From an uncultured Treponema sp. (lineage in GTDB: Bacteria > Spirochaetota > Spirochaetia > Treponematales > Treponemataceae), in assembly GCF_934725225.1 (NCBI RefSeq), contig NZ_CAKVAM010000006.1, forward strand, positions 1-64,000: 64,000 bases of DNA, given 5' to 3'. The notes under the pieces were generated by a model. The model was not told the origin of the DNA and searched no databases. It saw only the letters and a program-made list of their open reading frames with translations. Shown one piece after another: positions 52,688 to 61,017 of the stretch (its first letter is position 1; every line of letters starts with the position of its first letter). A program made the position numbers and the translations under genes.

Positions 52688-53292
52688 GAATCTTCCTCTG
52701 AAACAACAATTCCAATTTGCTTTAGAGTAAAGCCTTTCTGAACAAGAGAGGCTTTTATTTTGTCCAAGTCATTTTTAAACAACCGGCATTTTTTATAAGC
52801 GCGGCGGCAAATTTCAAGTTCGTCTTTTTCTGAAAAAAATTCATCAAGAGCTTTTTTTGAAGCCACTCGGTCAACGCCTCTGGATGCAAGTTCAGCCGCA
52901 AGCCGAATTCTTCCTTCAGCATGGTCGATTGAACGGCTTCTTAGCCAAGCACCGGCAAACCTTTCATCGCTTAAGTTTCCGCACTGCTCAAGATAATCCA
53001 AGGCTTTTTTTACAGCTGATTTTTCAATTCCCTTTTTTAAAAACTTTCGTTCAAGTCCGGCACGGCAATGTTCGGCGCGCGCAAGATATGTCATTGCGGC
53101 AAATTCCGCGCCATAAACAACCGCCGCATTCAGCAAATCCGAAGCTTCTTCATCAGAAAATTCCGCTCCAGCAAAAAGATTTTCTTCGGATAAAAGAGAA
53201 AGATAACATGAACGCAAAAAAAATGCAGACCCAACAGAAGGCGTAATTTCGTACACTCCTGTAAAAGTCTGCTGTATTTGGCGAATAACCAA
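52678..53292 (-). CDS. recX: RecX-family regulatory protein
   Basis: 204 residues. Three-helix repeats typical of RecX: AMTYLARAEHCRAGLERKFLKKG, LDYLEQCGNLSDERFAGAWLRSR and RIRLAAELASRGVDR. Inhibits RecA filaments. The start is TTG at 53292, two bases after the rpsI stop. Finding recX behind rplM-rpsI rather than beside recA is unusual. Confidence 0.85.
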   Translation of the reverse strand: MVIRQIQQTFTGVYEITPSVGSAFFLRSCYLSLLSEENLFAGAEFSDEEASDLLNAAVVYGAEFAAMTYLARAEHCRAGLERKFLKKGIEKSAVKKALDYLEQCGNLSDERFAGAWLRSRSIDHAEGRIRLAAELASRGVDRVASKKALDEFFSEKDELEICRRAYKKCRLFKNDLDKIKASLVQKGFTLKQIGIVVSEEDSYL

Positions 53293-53294
53293 TT

Positions 53295-53687
53295 TTAGCG
53301 TTTGCTGAACTGGAATCTGCGGCGAGCACCACGCTGACCGTACTTCTTACGCTCAACCATACGAGAGTCGCGTGTAAGATAGCCGTTTGCCTTAAGAGAA
53401 GGACGTGCATCTGGATCTACTTGAGTCAAAGCACGAGAAACTCCATGCAAGCAAGCTGCAGCCTGACCATTAAGTCCGCCACCGCAAACATTGATAAGAA
53501 TATCATATTTGTTTACGTTTGATGTAACCAAAAGCGGCTGAATTACAAGACGAGCCTGTGATTCTGTTGCAAAATAGTCTTTTATATCTTTTCCGTTAAC
53601 AACAATTTTTCCTGAACCTTCGCGCATAAAAACACGAGCAGTTGCAGTTTTTCTTCTTCCTGTACCGATAGCTAAATTCTTAATCAC
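53295..53687 (-). CDS. rpsI: 30S ribosomal protein S9
   Basis: 130 residues. GTGRRKTATARVF at the N-terminus, VCGGGLNGQAAACLHGVSRAL in the centre, and the basic C-terminal tail KKYGQRGARRRFQFSKR that reaches the P-site tRNA. Follows rplM by 14 bases. Confidence 0.97.
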   Translation of the reverse strand: MIKNLAIGTGRRKTATARVFMREGSGKIVVNGKDIKDYFATESQARLVIQPLLVTSNVNKYDILINVCGGGLNGQAAACLHGVSRALTQVDPDARPSLKANGYLTRDSRMVERKKYGQRGARRRFQFSKR

Positions 53688-53701
53688 GATATGCTCCTAT
53701 T

Positions 53702-54130
53702 TTAAACTTCAAGAGGTTTTGGGTTCTGAGCTGCATGAGGATGCTCTGGACCTTCGTAAATCTTAAGGTTTCCGATAATTTTGCGTCCAAGGCGGTTATG
53801 AGGAAGCATTCCCCAAATTGTTCTCTTCAAAGGCTCTGTAGGATGTTTTTCAATAAGAGTATTGAATGAATAAGAGCGCAAACCACGTACATAACCTGTA
53901 TAATGGCGATAAAGCATATTGTCAGCTTTTTTGCCTGTAACCTGAATTTTTTCAGCATTAACGATTACAACAAAATCACCACACATAGAGTTCGGTGTAT
54001 AAGAAGCTTTGTGCTTTCCACGGAGAACAGAAGCAGCTTTTGCAGCTACGCGTCCCAAAGTTTTTCCAGATGCATCGATGACATACCAGTCATTTTTTAC
54101 ATCTTCATTTTTAGCAAAATAAGTTTTCAT
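53702..54130 (-). CDS. rplM: 50S ribosomal protein L13
   Basis: 142 residues. WYVIDASGKTLGRVAAKAASVLRGKHK and VWGMLPHNRLGRKI-type motif (TIWGMLPHNRLGRKI) are conserved. A GAAAGG ribosome binding site precedes ATG 54130. It has its own promoter and a structured leader. Confidence 0.97.
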   Translation of the reverse strand: MKTYFAKNEDVKNDWYVIDASGKTLGRVAAKAASVLRGKHKASYTPNSMCGDFVVIVNAEKIQVTGKKADNMLYRHYTGYVRGLRSYSFNTLIEKHPTEPLKRTIWGMLPHNRLGRKIIGNLKIYEGPEHPHAAQNPKPLEV

Positions 54131-54193
54131 GTATATACCTTTCTAAATAAAACATTACGCTTTCCGCTTTGCATCTAGCTTCAAACGTTTGCA

Positions 54194-54262
54194 GGCAATG
54201 AGCAGTTGCCAACAATATATACGGGGTAAAAAAATATACCATGTTTTCAGTTTTTTAGTCAA
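54194..54262 (-). promoter_or_regulatory. rplM promoter and structured leader
   Basis: On the minus strand: -35 TTGACT (54257-54262), 18-base spacer, -10 TATATT (54233-54238). In the leader GGCAA and TTGCC (54194-54210) form a hairpin, and CAAACGTTTG is a palindrome. L13 leaders with autoregulatory structures are known in other phyla; this one is a candidate only. Confidence 0.5.
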
Positions 54263-54318
54263 TTAAATTCAAGAAATTCAACTGTAAAAACTGAAAATAT
54301 TTGCGCTGAATAAGAAAA

Positions 54319-54540
54319 TTATTTCTTTTCTATTGATTTAGCGGCGTTTTCTTCTTTTTTTGCTTCCTTTTTATCTTTTATATCAGCAAAACCTATAAAA
54401 ACTGAAATGAGTCCGCAGAATGCCGCAAAACACGGAGCAAATCCTTTCAAAAATGAAATAATGTCAGAAGACCAGTTCAAGCCAAGGCAAGAAAACACGC
54501 AAAATCCAATCAGAACAATTCCAATCAACAATGAAACCAT
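54319..54540 (-). CDS. Small two-helix membrane protein
   Basis: 73 residues from ATG 54540, with TTGGAG seven bases upstream. Two hydrophobic segments (about 3-20 and 29-50) are followed by a charged tail (DIKDKKEAKKEENAAKSIEKK). An ATG at 54660 would add 40 residues that lack membrane or family character and run into the repeat, so it is rejected. Function unknown. Confidence 0.6.
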   Translation of the reverse strand: MVSLLIGIVLIGFCVFSCLGLNWSSDIISFLKGFAPCFAAFCGLISVFIGFADIKDKKEAKKEENAAKSIEKK

Positions 54541-54620
54541 AAAATACTCCAATAAAAGTCGATATTTTTTAGCCGCTCTTGCAAAAACAAAAACGGCATT
54601 TATGCAAATGCTAACAAGGC

Positions 54621-54712
54621 TGTCATTGCCGTGCTTGACACTGCGATGTTTGCATAGCAAACTCGGTTAGCAATCTTGCCAGCGGATTATCGGGTCAAGC
54701 CCGATAATGACA
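54621..54712. repeat. MITE/BIME-like repeat with inverted ends
   Basis: A 92-base element bounded by TGTCATT and AATGACA. The left end holds TGTCATTGCCGTGCTTGAC; the right end is the stem-loop ATTATCGGG-TCAAG-CCCGATAAT. The middle contains GTTTGC-ATA-GCAAAC, related to the stem-loops at 3734 and 25710. It lies between rubrerythrin and the small membrane protein gene. A partial copy (ATTATCGGG...AATGACA) is at about 62537-62564. Confidence 0.6.
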
Positions 54713-54738
54713 CTAAAATTTAAAACTCTAAATTGAAC

Positions 54739-55275
54739 CTAATAATTTTCAGCTTTTACTTCAAAATAGCTTTGCGGATGGGCGCAAACAGGACAAATGT
54801 CGGGCGCTTTTTTTCCTACGCAGATATGTCCGCAGTTTGAGCATTGCCAGATAACGTCTCCGTCCTTGCTGAAAACGCATTCATTTGTAACGTTGTCCAA
54901 AAGCTTGCGGTAACGCTCTTCGTGTGTTTTTTCAATCGCAGCGACACCTTCAAATTTCTGGGCAATATCGATAAATCCTTCTTCACGCGCTGTCTTGGCA
55001 AACGAAGAATACATATCTGTCCACTCGTAATTTTCGCCTTCCGCGGCATCCTTTAAATTTTCCGCAGTGCTTTTTATTCCGCCGTTAAGATACTTGTACC
55101 AAAGCTTCGCGTGCTCCTTTTCATTTTCAGCAGTTTCCTCGAAAATTTTTGCAATCTGCACGAATCCGTCTTTGCGGGCCTTGCTTGCGAAAAATGTATA
55201 CTTGTTGCGAGCCTGAGATTCACCTGCAAAAGCCGTCTTAAGATTTTCTTCAGTTTTTGAACCTTTCAATTCCAT
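54739..55275 (-). CDS. rbr: Rubrerythrin
   Basis: 178 residues. The ferritin-like di-iron domain has two ExxH pairs ([15 protein letters not shown] and [10 protein letters not shown]); the C-terminal rubredoxin domain has CSNCG and CPVCAHP. Reduces hydrogen peroxide in anaerobes. A GGAGG ribosome binding site precedes ATG 55275. Confidence 0.95.
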   Translation of the reverse strand: MELKGSKTEENLKTAFAGESQARNKYTFFASKARKDGFVQIAKIFEETAENEKEHAKLWYKYLNGGIKSTAENLKDAAEGENYEWTDMYSSFAKTAREEGFIDIAQKFEGVAAIEKTHEERYRKLLDNVTNECVFSKDGDVIWQCSNCGHICVGKKAPDICPVCAHPQSYFEVKAENY

Positions 55276-55383
55276 GATTTACCTCCAGTACAAACACAGC
55301 CACGAAAATAAAAATTTCCTATTATATAAATTATAATCAATTATTTGCACAATTGCCATTCAAACAGAAAATTTTTTAAGTTT

Positions 55384-55716
55384 TCACATAATTCTGGACA
55401 AAACCATGAAAATCACAGTGCTTGAAAAAATGCTCACCATGGAATTTTTGAATGCAAGGTGAATTACAACAGTCGCCACGGAAGCTGCCAAATGCGGAAT
55501 TCCAAAAGGAGAACTCAAAAAACTTGTGTCCTTGAAGCAATAAACGACCAAAACCGCCATAATTAAAGACGGCGTGTATTTTTCAATAAAGCGGATTATC
55601 GCAGGCGGATTTTTTCTGCTGAAGGCAATAAACGGAAGCAAGCGAGTTCCATAAATAACTGCCCCGGAAACAAAAATAGCTGCCAAAGCCATCAGAAGGC
55701 TGTAAGATTCTTTCAT
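55384..55716 (-). CDS. azlD: AzlD-family branched-chain amino acid exporter, small subunit
   Basis: 110 residues, three to four hydrophobic segments. TRLLPFIAFSRKNPPAIIRFIEKYTPSLIMAVLVVYC is the conserved AzlD core. It overlaps azlC by four bases and forms with it a two-component exporter. Confidence 0.88.
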   Translation of the reverse strand: MKESYSLLMALAAIFVSGAVIYGTRLLPFIAFSRKNPPAIIRFIEKYTPSLIMAVLVVYCFKDTSFLSSPFGIPHLAASVATVVIHLAFKNSMVSIFSSTVIFMVLSRIM

Positions 55717-56468
55717 GCCAATTCCTCCGATTTAGAATTTGAAAGAATTTTTTCTTTTGCAAAAAATGACGGGCCTCTTACCAAAAGCATAACTCCAAGA
55801 GCCGCGCAAATTGAAACCCAGATTATATTCGACGAGCCAAAAACGCCGGTTTTATAAAGCGCAACGGAAATTACAGCGGCAATTCCGCCAGCCAAGGCAG
55901 GCACACAATCCTTTGAAGATTTCAGCTGCTCAATCAAAAGAACTATAAAAAGCGAAGTGAGCGCAAAATCGACTCCGTTTAAAAATTTTCCAAGTCCGTA
56001 GCGATCCATAACAGTGTAAGCCACAGCGCCAATAAGACTTCCCAAGCACCAGTAGCTTTGATCCAGCGCGGAAACAATCGCATAAAACGAAATTTTATTC
56101 ACACGAGGCGGAACTTCAATTCCCTGAACAAGCGCAAAAGTTTCGTCTGTAATTGCAAAAATAAGATAATGCTTTTTTCCGCCGGCATTTTTATATTTTG
56201 AAATAAGTGAAAGTCCGTAGAAAATATGGCGGATGCTAAGCAAAAACTGAACAAGAATTATTTCAGCAAAAGAAGCTCCCGAAGCAAGCTGACCGACTAT
56301 AAAATATTGCCCGGAACCAGTATACATAATAAGCCCCGAAAGAACGGCAAGCCACCAAGGATAGCCCGCGTTCGCAAGCAGCATTCCGAATCCGATTCCA
56401 ATTGCAATATATCCAAAAAACACAGGCGCGGTTATTTTCAGTGCCTGGGCAAAAACATAGCGGTTCAT
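55713..56468 (-). CDS. azlC: AzlC-family branched-chain amino acid exporter, large subunit
   Basis: 251 residues from ATG 56468, multi-pass. The family opening FFGYIAIGIGFGMLLANAGYPWWLAVLSGLIMYTGSGQY and LSIRHIFYGLSL are present. No ribosome binding site; the -10 box ends 11 bases before the ATG. Fits the branched-chain amino acid synthesis seen at the left end of the window. Confidence 0.9.
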   Translation of the reverse strand: MNRYVFAQALKITAPVFFGYIAIGIGFGMLLANAGYPWWLAVLSGLIMYTGSGQYFIVGQLASGASFAEIILVQFLLSIRHIFYGLSLISKYKNAGGKKHYLIFAITDETFALVQGIEVPPRVNKISFYAIVSALDQSYWCLGSLIGAVAYTVMDRYGLGKFLNGVDFALTSLFIVLLIEQLKSSKDCVPALAGGIAAVISVALYKTGVFGSSNIIWVSICAALGVMLLVRGPSFFAKEKILSNSKSEELA

Positions 56469-56479
56469 AATGAGCAAGT

Positions 56480-56508
56480 ATAATAGCAATAAAGATAAAT
56501 AGGTTCAA
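56480..56508 (-). promoter_or_regulatory. azlC promoter with a very short leader
   Basis: On the minus strand: -35 TTGAAC (56503-56508), 17-base spacer, -10 TATTAT (56480-56485), then 11 bases to the ATG. The leader would be about four bases. Confidence 0.55.
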
Positions 56509-56614
56509 CAGCATAAAATTTCAACTTTCTACAATAAATTCCGCAAAAATGCGCAAAAAGTTTTTTTATAAATTTCCACTTATTTTTTCAAAAATTATTG
56601 ACTTTTTTACGTAT

Positions 56615-56707
56615 TAAATACAAATTAAGCCTTAGACTTTAAAGTCTATCAGAGCCTTGTTTTGCCAGACAAAAGGCTTTTATCACTCAGGAAGGAGTTG
56701 TACCCTA
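56615..56707 (+). promoter_or_regulatory. Leader region of potABCD
   Basis: A -35-like TTGACT lies near 56600. The leader holds a palindrome TTAGACTTTAAAGTCTA and a hairpin in which AGCC-TTTTG pairs with CAAAAGGCT (with a bulge), just before the AGGAAGGAG ribosome binding site at 56690-56698. Regulation by polyamines is possible but not shown. Confidence 0.35.
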
Positions 56708-57898
56708 GTGAACGGAAGTACAGTTTCTATTAACAGCGTGTCCAAGCATTTTGGTTCGTTCCATGCGCTTGACGACATCAGCATTACAATTAAGCAGGGG
56801 GAATTTTTTTCTCTGCTTGGACCGTCCGGCTGTGGAAAGACAACACTTCTCCGCATTATCGCAGGATTTGAATTTCCTGATGAAGGCGCAGTTCTTTTTG
56901 ATGACAAGAATGTTGTGCCTCTTCCGCCTAACAAACGCCAAAGCAATACAGTTTTCCAAAGCTACGCGCTTTTTCCGCATCTTTCAGTTTATGAGAATGT
57001 CGCATTTCCGCTTCGCTTAAAAAAGATTGACAAAAAAACAATCGACGAAAAAGTAAAGGAATACTTGCATCTTGTTCAGCTTGACCAGCACATTTATAAA
57101 AAGCCGAATCAGCTTTCCGGCGGACAAAGACAGCGTGTGGCAATTGCAAGGGCGCTCATAAACGAACCGAAAGTTTTACTCCTTGACGAGCCTCTTTCTG
57201 CGCTTGATGCAAAGTTGCGCGCAAATCTTTTGGTTGACCTTGACGCGTTGCACGACAAAATCGGAATCACATTCATTTACGTTACCCATGACCAAAGCGA
57301 AGCACTTGCCGTAAGCGACAGAATCGCTGTAATGAATCAGGGAAAAGTTCTTCAGGTTGGAACGCCATTTGAAATTTACGAAAGCCCTGCGACACAATTT
57401 GTAGCGCAATTTATAGGCGAGACAAACCTTTTTGAAAGCACAGTTGTTTCCTGCGAGCCTCACAAGAATTCCAAGGGAGAAGATGAATTCAATGTAACTC
57501 TGAATACTCCAGTTCTTGGACTTCAGGCAAAGCTCAAGGGCGAAACTCAGGCGATGCGCGAAGAAGACAAAAATATTCTTGTTACAGACTATGATCACAC
57601 AGATCCGGGGCAGAAAGTCTGCTTTACAATCCGCCCGGAAAAAATCCGCATAACGCTTGAAGAGCCGAATGTAGGCGGAAGAAAAGACATCAATGTTTTC
57701 AAAGGAATTGTAGAAGAGCCGGTTTACACAGGATTTCAGTCTAAATTCTATGTGCGCCTTGAAAACGGAGCAATCATAAAAGTATTCAAGCAGCACACAA
57801 ATTATCTTGACGACGGCCCGGAAATTGCCTGGAAAGATGAAGTTTTTGTTTCCTGGTCGGCAGATGACGGCTACATTGTTGAGGACATAAATACATGA
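56708..57898 (+). CDS. potA: Spermidine/putrescine ABC importer, ATP-binding protein
   Basis: 396 residues from GTG 56708, nine bases after a strong AGGAAGGAG site. Walker A GPSGCGKTT, signature LSGGQRQRVAIARAL, Walker B LLLDEPLSALD, switch His in VTHDQSEALA, and a C-terminal TOBE-type regulatory domain (FTIRPEKIRI). First gene of potABCD; its stop overlaps the potB start. Confidence 0.93.
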   Translation: MNGSTVSINSVSKHFGSFHALDDISITIKQGEFFSLLGPSGCGKTTLLRIIAGFEFPDEGAVLFDDKNVVPLPPNKRQSNTVFQSYALFPHLSVYENVAFPLRLKKIDKKTIDEKVKEYLHLVQLDQHIYKKPNQLSGGQRQRVAIARALINEPKVLLLDEPLSALDAKLRANLLVDLDALHDKIGITFIYVTHDQSEALAVSDRIAVMNQGKVLQVGTPFEIYESPATQFVAQFIGETNLFESTVVSCEPHKNSKGEDEFNVTLNTPVLGLQAKLKGETQAMREEDKNILVTDYDHTDPGQKVCFTIRPEKIRITLEEPNVGGRKDINVFKGIVEEPVYTGFQSKFYVRLENGAIIKVFKQHTNYLDDGPEIAWKDEVFVSWSADDGYIVEDINT

Positions 57899-58914
57899 AA
57901 AGCAAGCAGGAAAAGAAAGAGCATAAAAGCTTTCAGCTCAAGCTGGCTTCAAAAGCTTACGGCGCAAAATACAAGAAGGCGAATCCCGGTCCAGCTTATG
58001 CCTGGCCAATGGGAGCTTGGTTTTCACTTTTCTTTATTGTGCCGCTAGTCATAATTGTATGCTACTCATTTTTGAAGCGCGATGTTTACGGCGGAGTTAC
58101 AAGGGAATTTTCACTTAAAGCCTACGAGCAGATGCTGAGTCCAGCTTACGGTCTTATATTTTTGCGCACGCTTTGGATTACAATAATTGCCACAGCAGTT
58201 ACAATTATCATTTCACTTCCTTGCGGATATGCGATGGCAAGAAGCAAGCACCAGACGCTTCTTTTGATTCTTGTTATTGTTCCGTTTTTGACAAACAGCC
58301 TCATAAGAATTTTCGCTTGGATTACAATTCTTGGCGACAACGGACTTTTCAACCAGCTGCTTTCAAATTTGCACGGAATTATTTGCAAGATAACCGGCTC
58401 TACAAAAGAATTTGTTCCGCATAAATTTATGTTTACGCGCGAGGCAGTTATTCTTGTAAGCATTTATATGTACTTGCCTTATGCGATTCTTCCAGTTTTT
58501 ACAGCGGTGGACAGATTTGATTTTACACTGCTTGAAGCTGCCCGGGATCTTGGCGCGACAAAAATGCAGTCAATGTTTAAAGTTCTGATTCCGGGAATTA
58601 AAAGCGGAATCTTGAGCGCAGTAATTTTTACATTTATTCCGATTTTTGGAACATACACAGTTCCGCAGCTTGTAGGCGGAAAAGACAGCTATATGCTTGG
58701 AAACATAATTGTTGACCAAGTTCAGAAAGTGCGCAACTGGCCGCTGGCTTCAGCATTCAGCCTTGTAATTACAGTTATAAGCATGGCGGGCGTTCTGCTC
58801 ATGCTTTCAACAGGAAAAAAAGAAGCGGACTTGAACAAAAAACTGAATAAAGAAGACACAACATCAAGCATCGCCGAAAGCATTTCCAAAGTAAGCCTCG
58901 AAGGAAGCAAATGA
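57895..58914 (+). CDS. potB: Spermidine/putrescine ABC importer, permease PotB
   Basis: 339 residues, six transmembrane segments. The EAA loop is LLEAARDLGATKMQSMFKVLIPGIKSGI. Charged N- and C-terminal extensions of about 40 residues. It overlaps potA and potC by four bases each. Confidence 0.92.
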   Translation: MKSKQEKKEHKSFQLKLASKAYGAKYKKANPGPAYAWPMGAWFSLFFIVPLVIIVCYSFLKRDVYGGVTREFSLKAYEQMLSPAYGLIFLRTLWITIIATAVTIIISLPCGYAMARSKHQTLLLILVIVPFLTNSLIRIFAWITILGDNGLFNQLLSNLHGIICKITGSTKEFVPHKFMFTREAVILVSIYMYLPYAILPVFTAVDRFDFTLLEAARDLGATKMQSMFKVLIPGIKSGILSAVIFTFIPIFGTYTVPQLVGGKDSYMLGNIIVDQVQKVRNWPLASAFSLVITVISMAGVLLMLSTGKKEADLNKKLNKEDTTSSIAESISKVSLEGSK

Positions 58915-59783
58915 AAAATCCGATTTTATTACTGAACAAAAAATACAAGTCGATTCCCAAAAGCGAGTCAAACAGGCACGCAAAACGCCAGTGGAAAAAG
59001 CGCAATCCAAAATTCAGCTTGTCGAACACGATATTGTGCCTTTCAATTTTATTTTTGTTTTTGCCGCTGTTTGTAATTGTGTTTTTTTCATTCAACGAAT
59101 CAAAAGACACAACATTTACAAACTTTTCGTTCATTTGGTACCAGAAACTCATATTCAGCTCAAAACCTTTGTGGCACGCGCTTTTAAACAGTTTTATTGT
59201 AGCCATAACATCTGCAATTACAGCAACTGTTCTTGGAACTTTGGCAGCAATTGGAATCAGCTGGTACAAATTCTTCGGAAAATCCTACATCCAGTCAATC
59301 AGCTTTTTGCCGATGGTTCTGCCGGAAGTAATCATGGGAATTTCGCTTTTGATTTTTTTCAGCGGAATAAAACTTTCTCTCGGTCTTTTTACAATTTTTA
59401 TTGCGCATACAACATTCTGCCTTCCATTTGTTTATCTTATGGTAAGCGCAAGAATTGACGAATTTGACTATTCAATTATAGAAGCAAGCCACGACCTGGG
59501 CGCAAACGAATTTCAGACGCTTACAAAAGTAATTGTTCCTGCAATCATGCCTGGAATTATTTCCGGCTTTATGATGAGCATAACAATGTCGTTTGAAGAT
59601 TACGTTATAACGGCTCTTGTTTCAGGACCAGGAAGCACTACACTTCCGCTTTACGTTTATTCGCTTATAAGATTCGGCGTAAGTCCTGTAATCAATTCAC
59701 TTTCTTTTGTGCTGATTTTGATAATCTGCGCAATTGCAATCCTGCTTAGAAGCCGACTTAAAACATTTGCGGCATCAAGATAA
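58911..59783 (+). CDS. potC: Spermidine/putrescine ABC importer, permease PotC
   Basis: 290 residues, six transmembrane segments. LFVIVFFSFNESKDTTFTNFSFIWYQKL and the EAA loop IIEASHDLGANEFQTLTKVIVPAIMPGI are typical. A basic N-terminal extension of about 40 residues resembles that of PotB. Confidence 0.92.
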   Translation: MKNPILLLNKKYKSIPKSESNRHAKRQWKKRNPKFSLSNTILCLSILFLFLPLFVIVFFSFNESKDTTFTNFSFIWYQKLIFSSKPLWHALLNSFIVAITSAITATVLGTLAAIGISWYKFFGKSYIQSISFLPMVLPEVIMGISLLIFFSGIKLSLGLFTIFIAHTTFCLPFVYLMVSARIDEFDYSIIEASHDLGANEFQTLTKVIVPAIMPGIISGFMMSITMSFEDYVITALVSGPGSTTLPLYVYSLIRFGVSPVINSLSFVLILIICAIAILLRSRLKTFAASR

Positions 59784-59838
59784 TTCATTCTACAAAAAAG
59801 CAAAACTGGCTTAATACCGGTCTTGCACAGGAGTTTTT

Positions 59839-60882
59839 ATGAAAAAAAGAGTTTGCTCAATTATTTCAGCTTTTATCGCCTGCGCTTCTGTTTCATTTTT
59901 TTCATGCAAGGAAGAAAATGAAGTCTACCTTTACAACTGGACTTACTACACGCCGGATGAAGTTTTGCGCGACTTTGAAAAAGAGTTCAACTGCACAGTA
60001 AAAGTAGACAGCTACGCTTCAAATGAAGAAATGTACGCAAAACTAAGAGCCGGAGCAAAAGGCTACGACATAGTTGTTCCGTCCCAAGATTACTGCTCGA
60101 TTATGATTAAGCAGGGAATGTTCCGCGAGCTTGACCAGAGCAAAATGACAAACAAAAGCCACATAAATCCGCTTGTATTTGAAAAGGCAACTTACGATCC
60201 GCAAATGAAATACTGCGTTCCATATTATCTTGGAGCCGCCGGAATCGCCGTAAACAAAACAAAAGTTTCCGCGGATTATGAAAAAACTTGGAACATTTTT
60301 GCAGACAAGCAGTTTGCAGGACACGCCACAATGATGGATGATATGCGCGAAGTTATCGGGGACGCTCTTACAACTCTTGGCTACAGCATAAACACAGTTG
60401 ACCAGAACGAACTAAAAAAAGCTTCGGACTACATAATAAAAAACTGGAAGCCAAACCTTGTAAAATTCGACGCTGAAGGATTCGGAAAGTCATTTGCATC
60501 CGGCGACTTCTGGCTTTGCCAAGGATATGCGGAAGTTGTGTTCGGCGAAGTTCCAGAAGACAAATGGGAAGAAACAATCGATTTCTTTATTCCAGCGGAA
60601 GGCGGACCTTCTTACCTTGACAGCATGTGCATTCTGAAAGACGCGCCTCACTACGACCTTGCCAATGAATTTGTAAACTATATTCATCGCCCGGAAGTCT
60701 ACGCTAAATTCCTTGACGCATTCCACTTCCCTTGCTTTGTGAACAAAGATGCCGCCCAGTACATGACAACAAAAGCAATGTACGAGGCAGACCAAATGTC
60801 AAACTGTGTTCTAAAAGAAGATCTTGGAGAAGACTTGGACAAATACAATGAGCTTTGGCAGGAAATAAGATTTTCTGAATAG
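59839..60882 (+). CDS. potD: Polyamine-binding lipoprotein PotD
   Basis: 347 residues. The signal peptide ends in the lipobox SFFSC, so it is lipid-anchored rather than soluble as in E. coli. The PotD/PotF fold begins VYLYNWTYYTPDEVLRDFEKEF; DIVVPSQDY and VPYYLGAAGIAVN follow. Aromatic and acidic residues lining the polyamine site are not individually assignable here. Last gene of the operon. Confidence 0.92.
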   Translation: MKKRVCSIISAFIACASVSFFSCKEENEVYLYNWTYYTPDEVLRDFEKEFNCTVKVDSYASNEEMYAKLRAGAKGYDIVVPSQDYCSIMIKQGMFRELDQSKMTNKSHINPLVFEKATYDPQMKYCVPYYLGAAGIAVNKTKVSADYEKTWNIFADKQFAGHATMMDDMREVIGDALTTLGYSINTVDQNELKKASDYIIKNWKPNLVKFDAEGFGKSFASGDFWLCQGYAEVVFGEVPEDKWEETIDFFIPAEGGPSYLDSMCILKDAPHYDLANEFVNYIHRPEVYAKFLDAFHFPCFVNKDAAQYMTTKAMYEADQMSNCVLKEDLGEDLDKYNELWQEIRFSE

Positions 60883-60902
60883 CAAGTTCATAAAGTATTT
60901 AT

Positions 60903-60935
60903 GGCGCTGCGCAAATTCGTGCAGTGCCTTTTTTT
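60903..60935 (+). terminator. Terminator after potD
   Basis: GGCGCTGCGC (60903-60912) pairs with GTGCAGTGCC (60919-60928) with two G-T pairs, followed by seven T. Confidence 0.8.
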
Positions 60936-60980
60936 ATGCAAACAAGACAAACTTTCATTCCATTGCGCAAACAAAGCAAA

Positions 60981-61009
60981 TTGCGTACAGATTCTTTTTT
61001 TGCTATAAT
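60981..61009 (+). promoter_or_regulatory. aroA promoter giving a leaderless or near-leaderless message
   Basis: -35 TTGCGT (60981-60986), 17-base spacer, -10 TATAAT (61004-61009), then eight bases (CAGCAGTT) and the aroA ATG. No ribosome binding site. Confidence 0.65.
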
Positions 61010-61017
61010 CAGCAGTT

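Noticed and set aside
54541..54660. Extension of the small membrane protein from ATG 54660
   Set aside because: It runs into the palindromic repeat; a good ribosome binding site supports ATG 54540.
56615..56707. Known riboswitch upstream of potA
   Set aside because: Hairpins are present but match no riboswitch class I can recognise.
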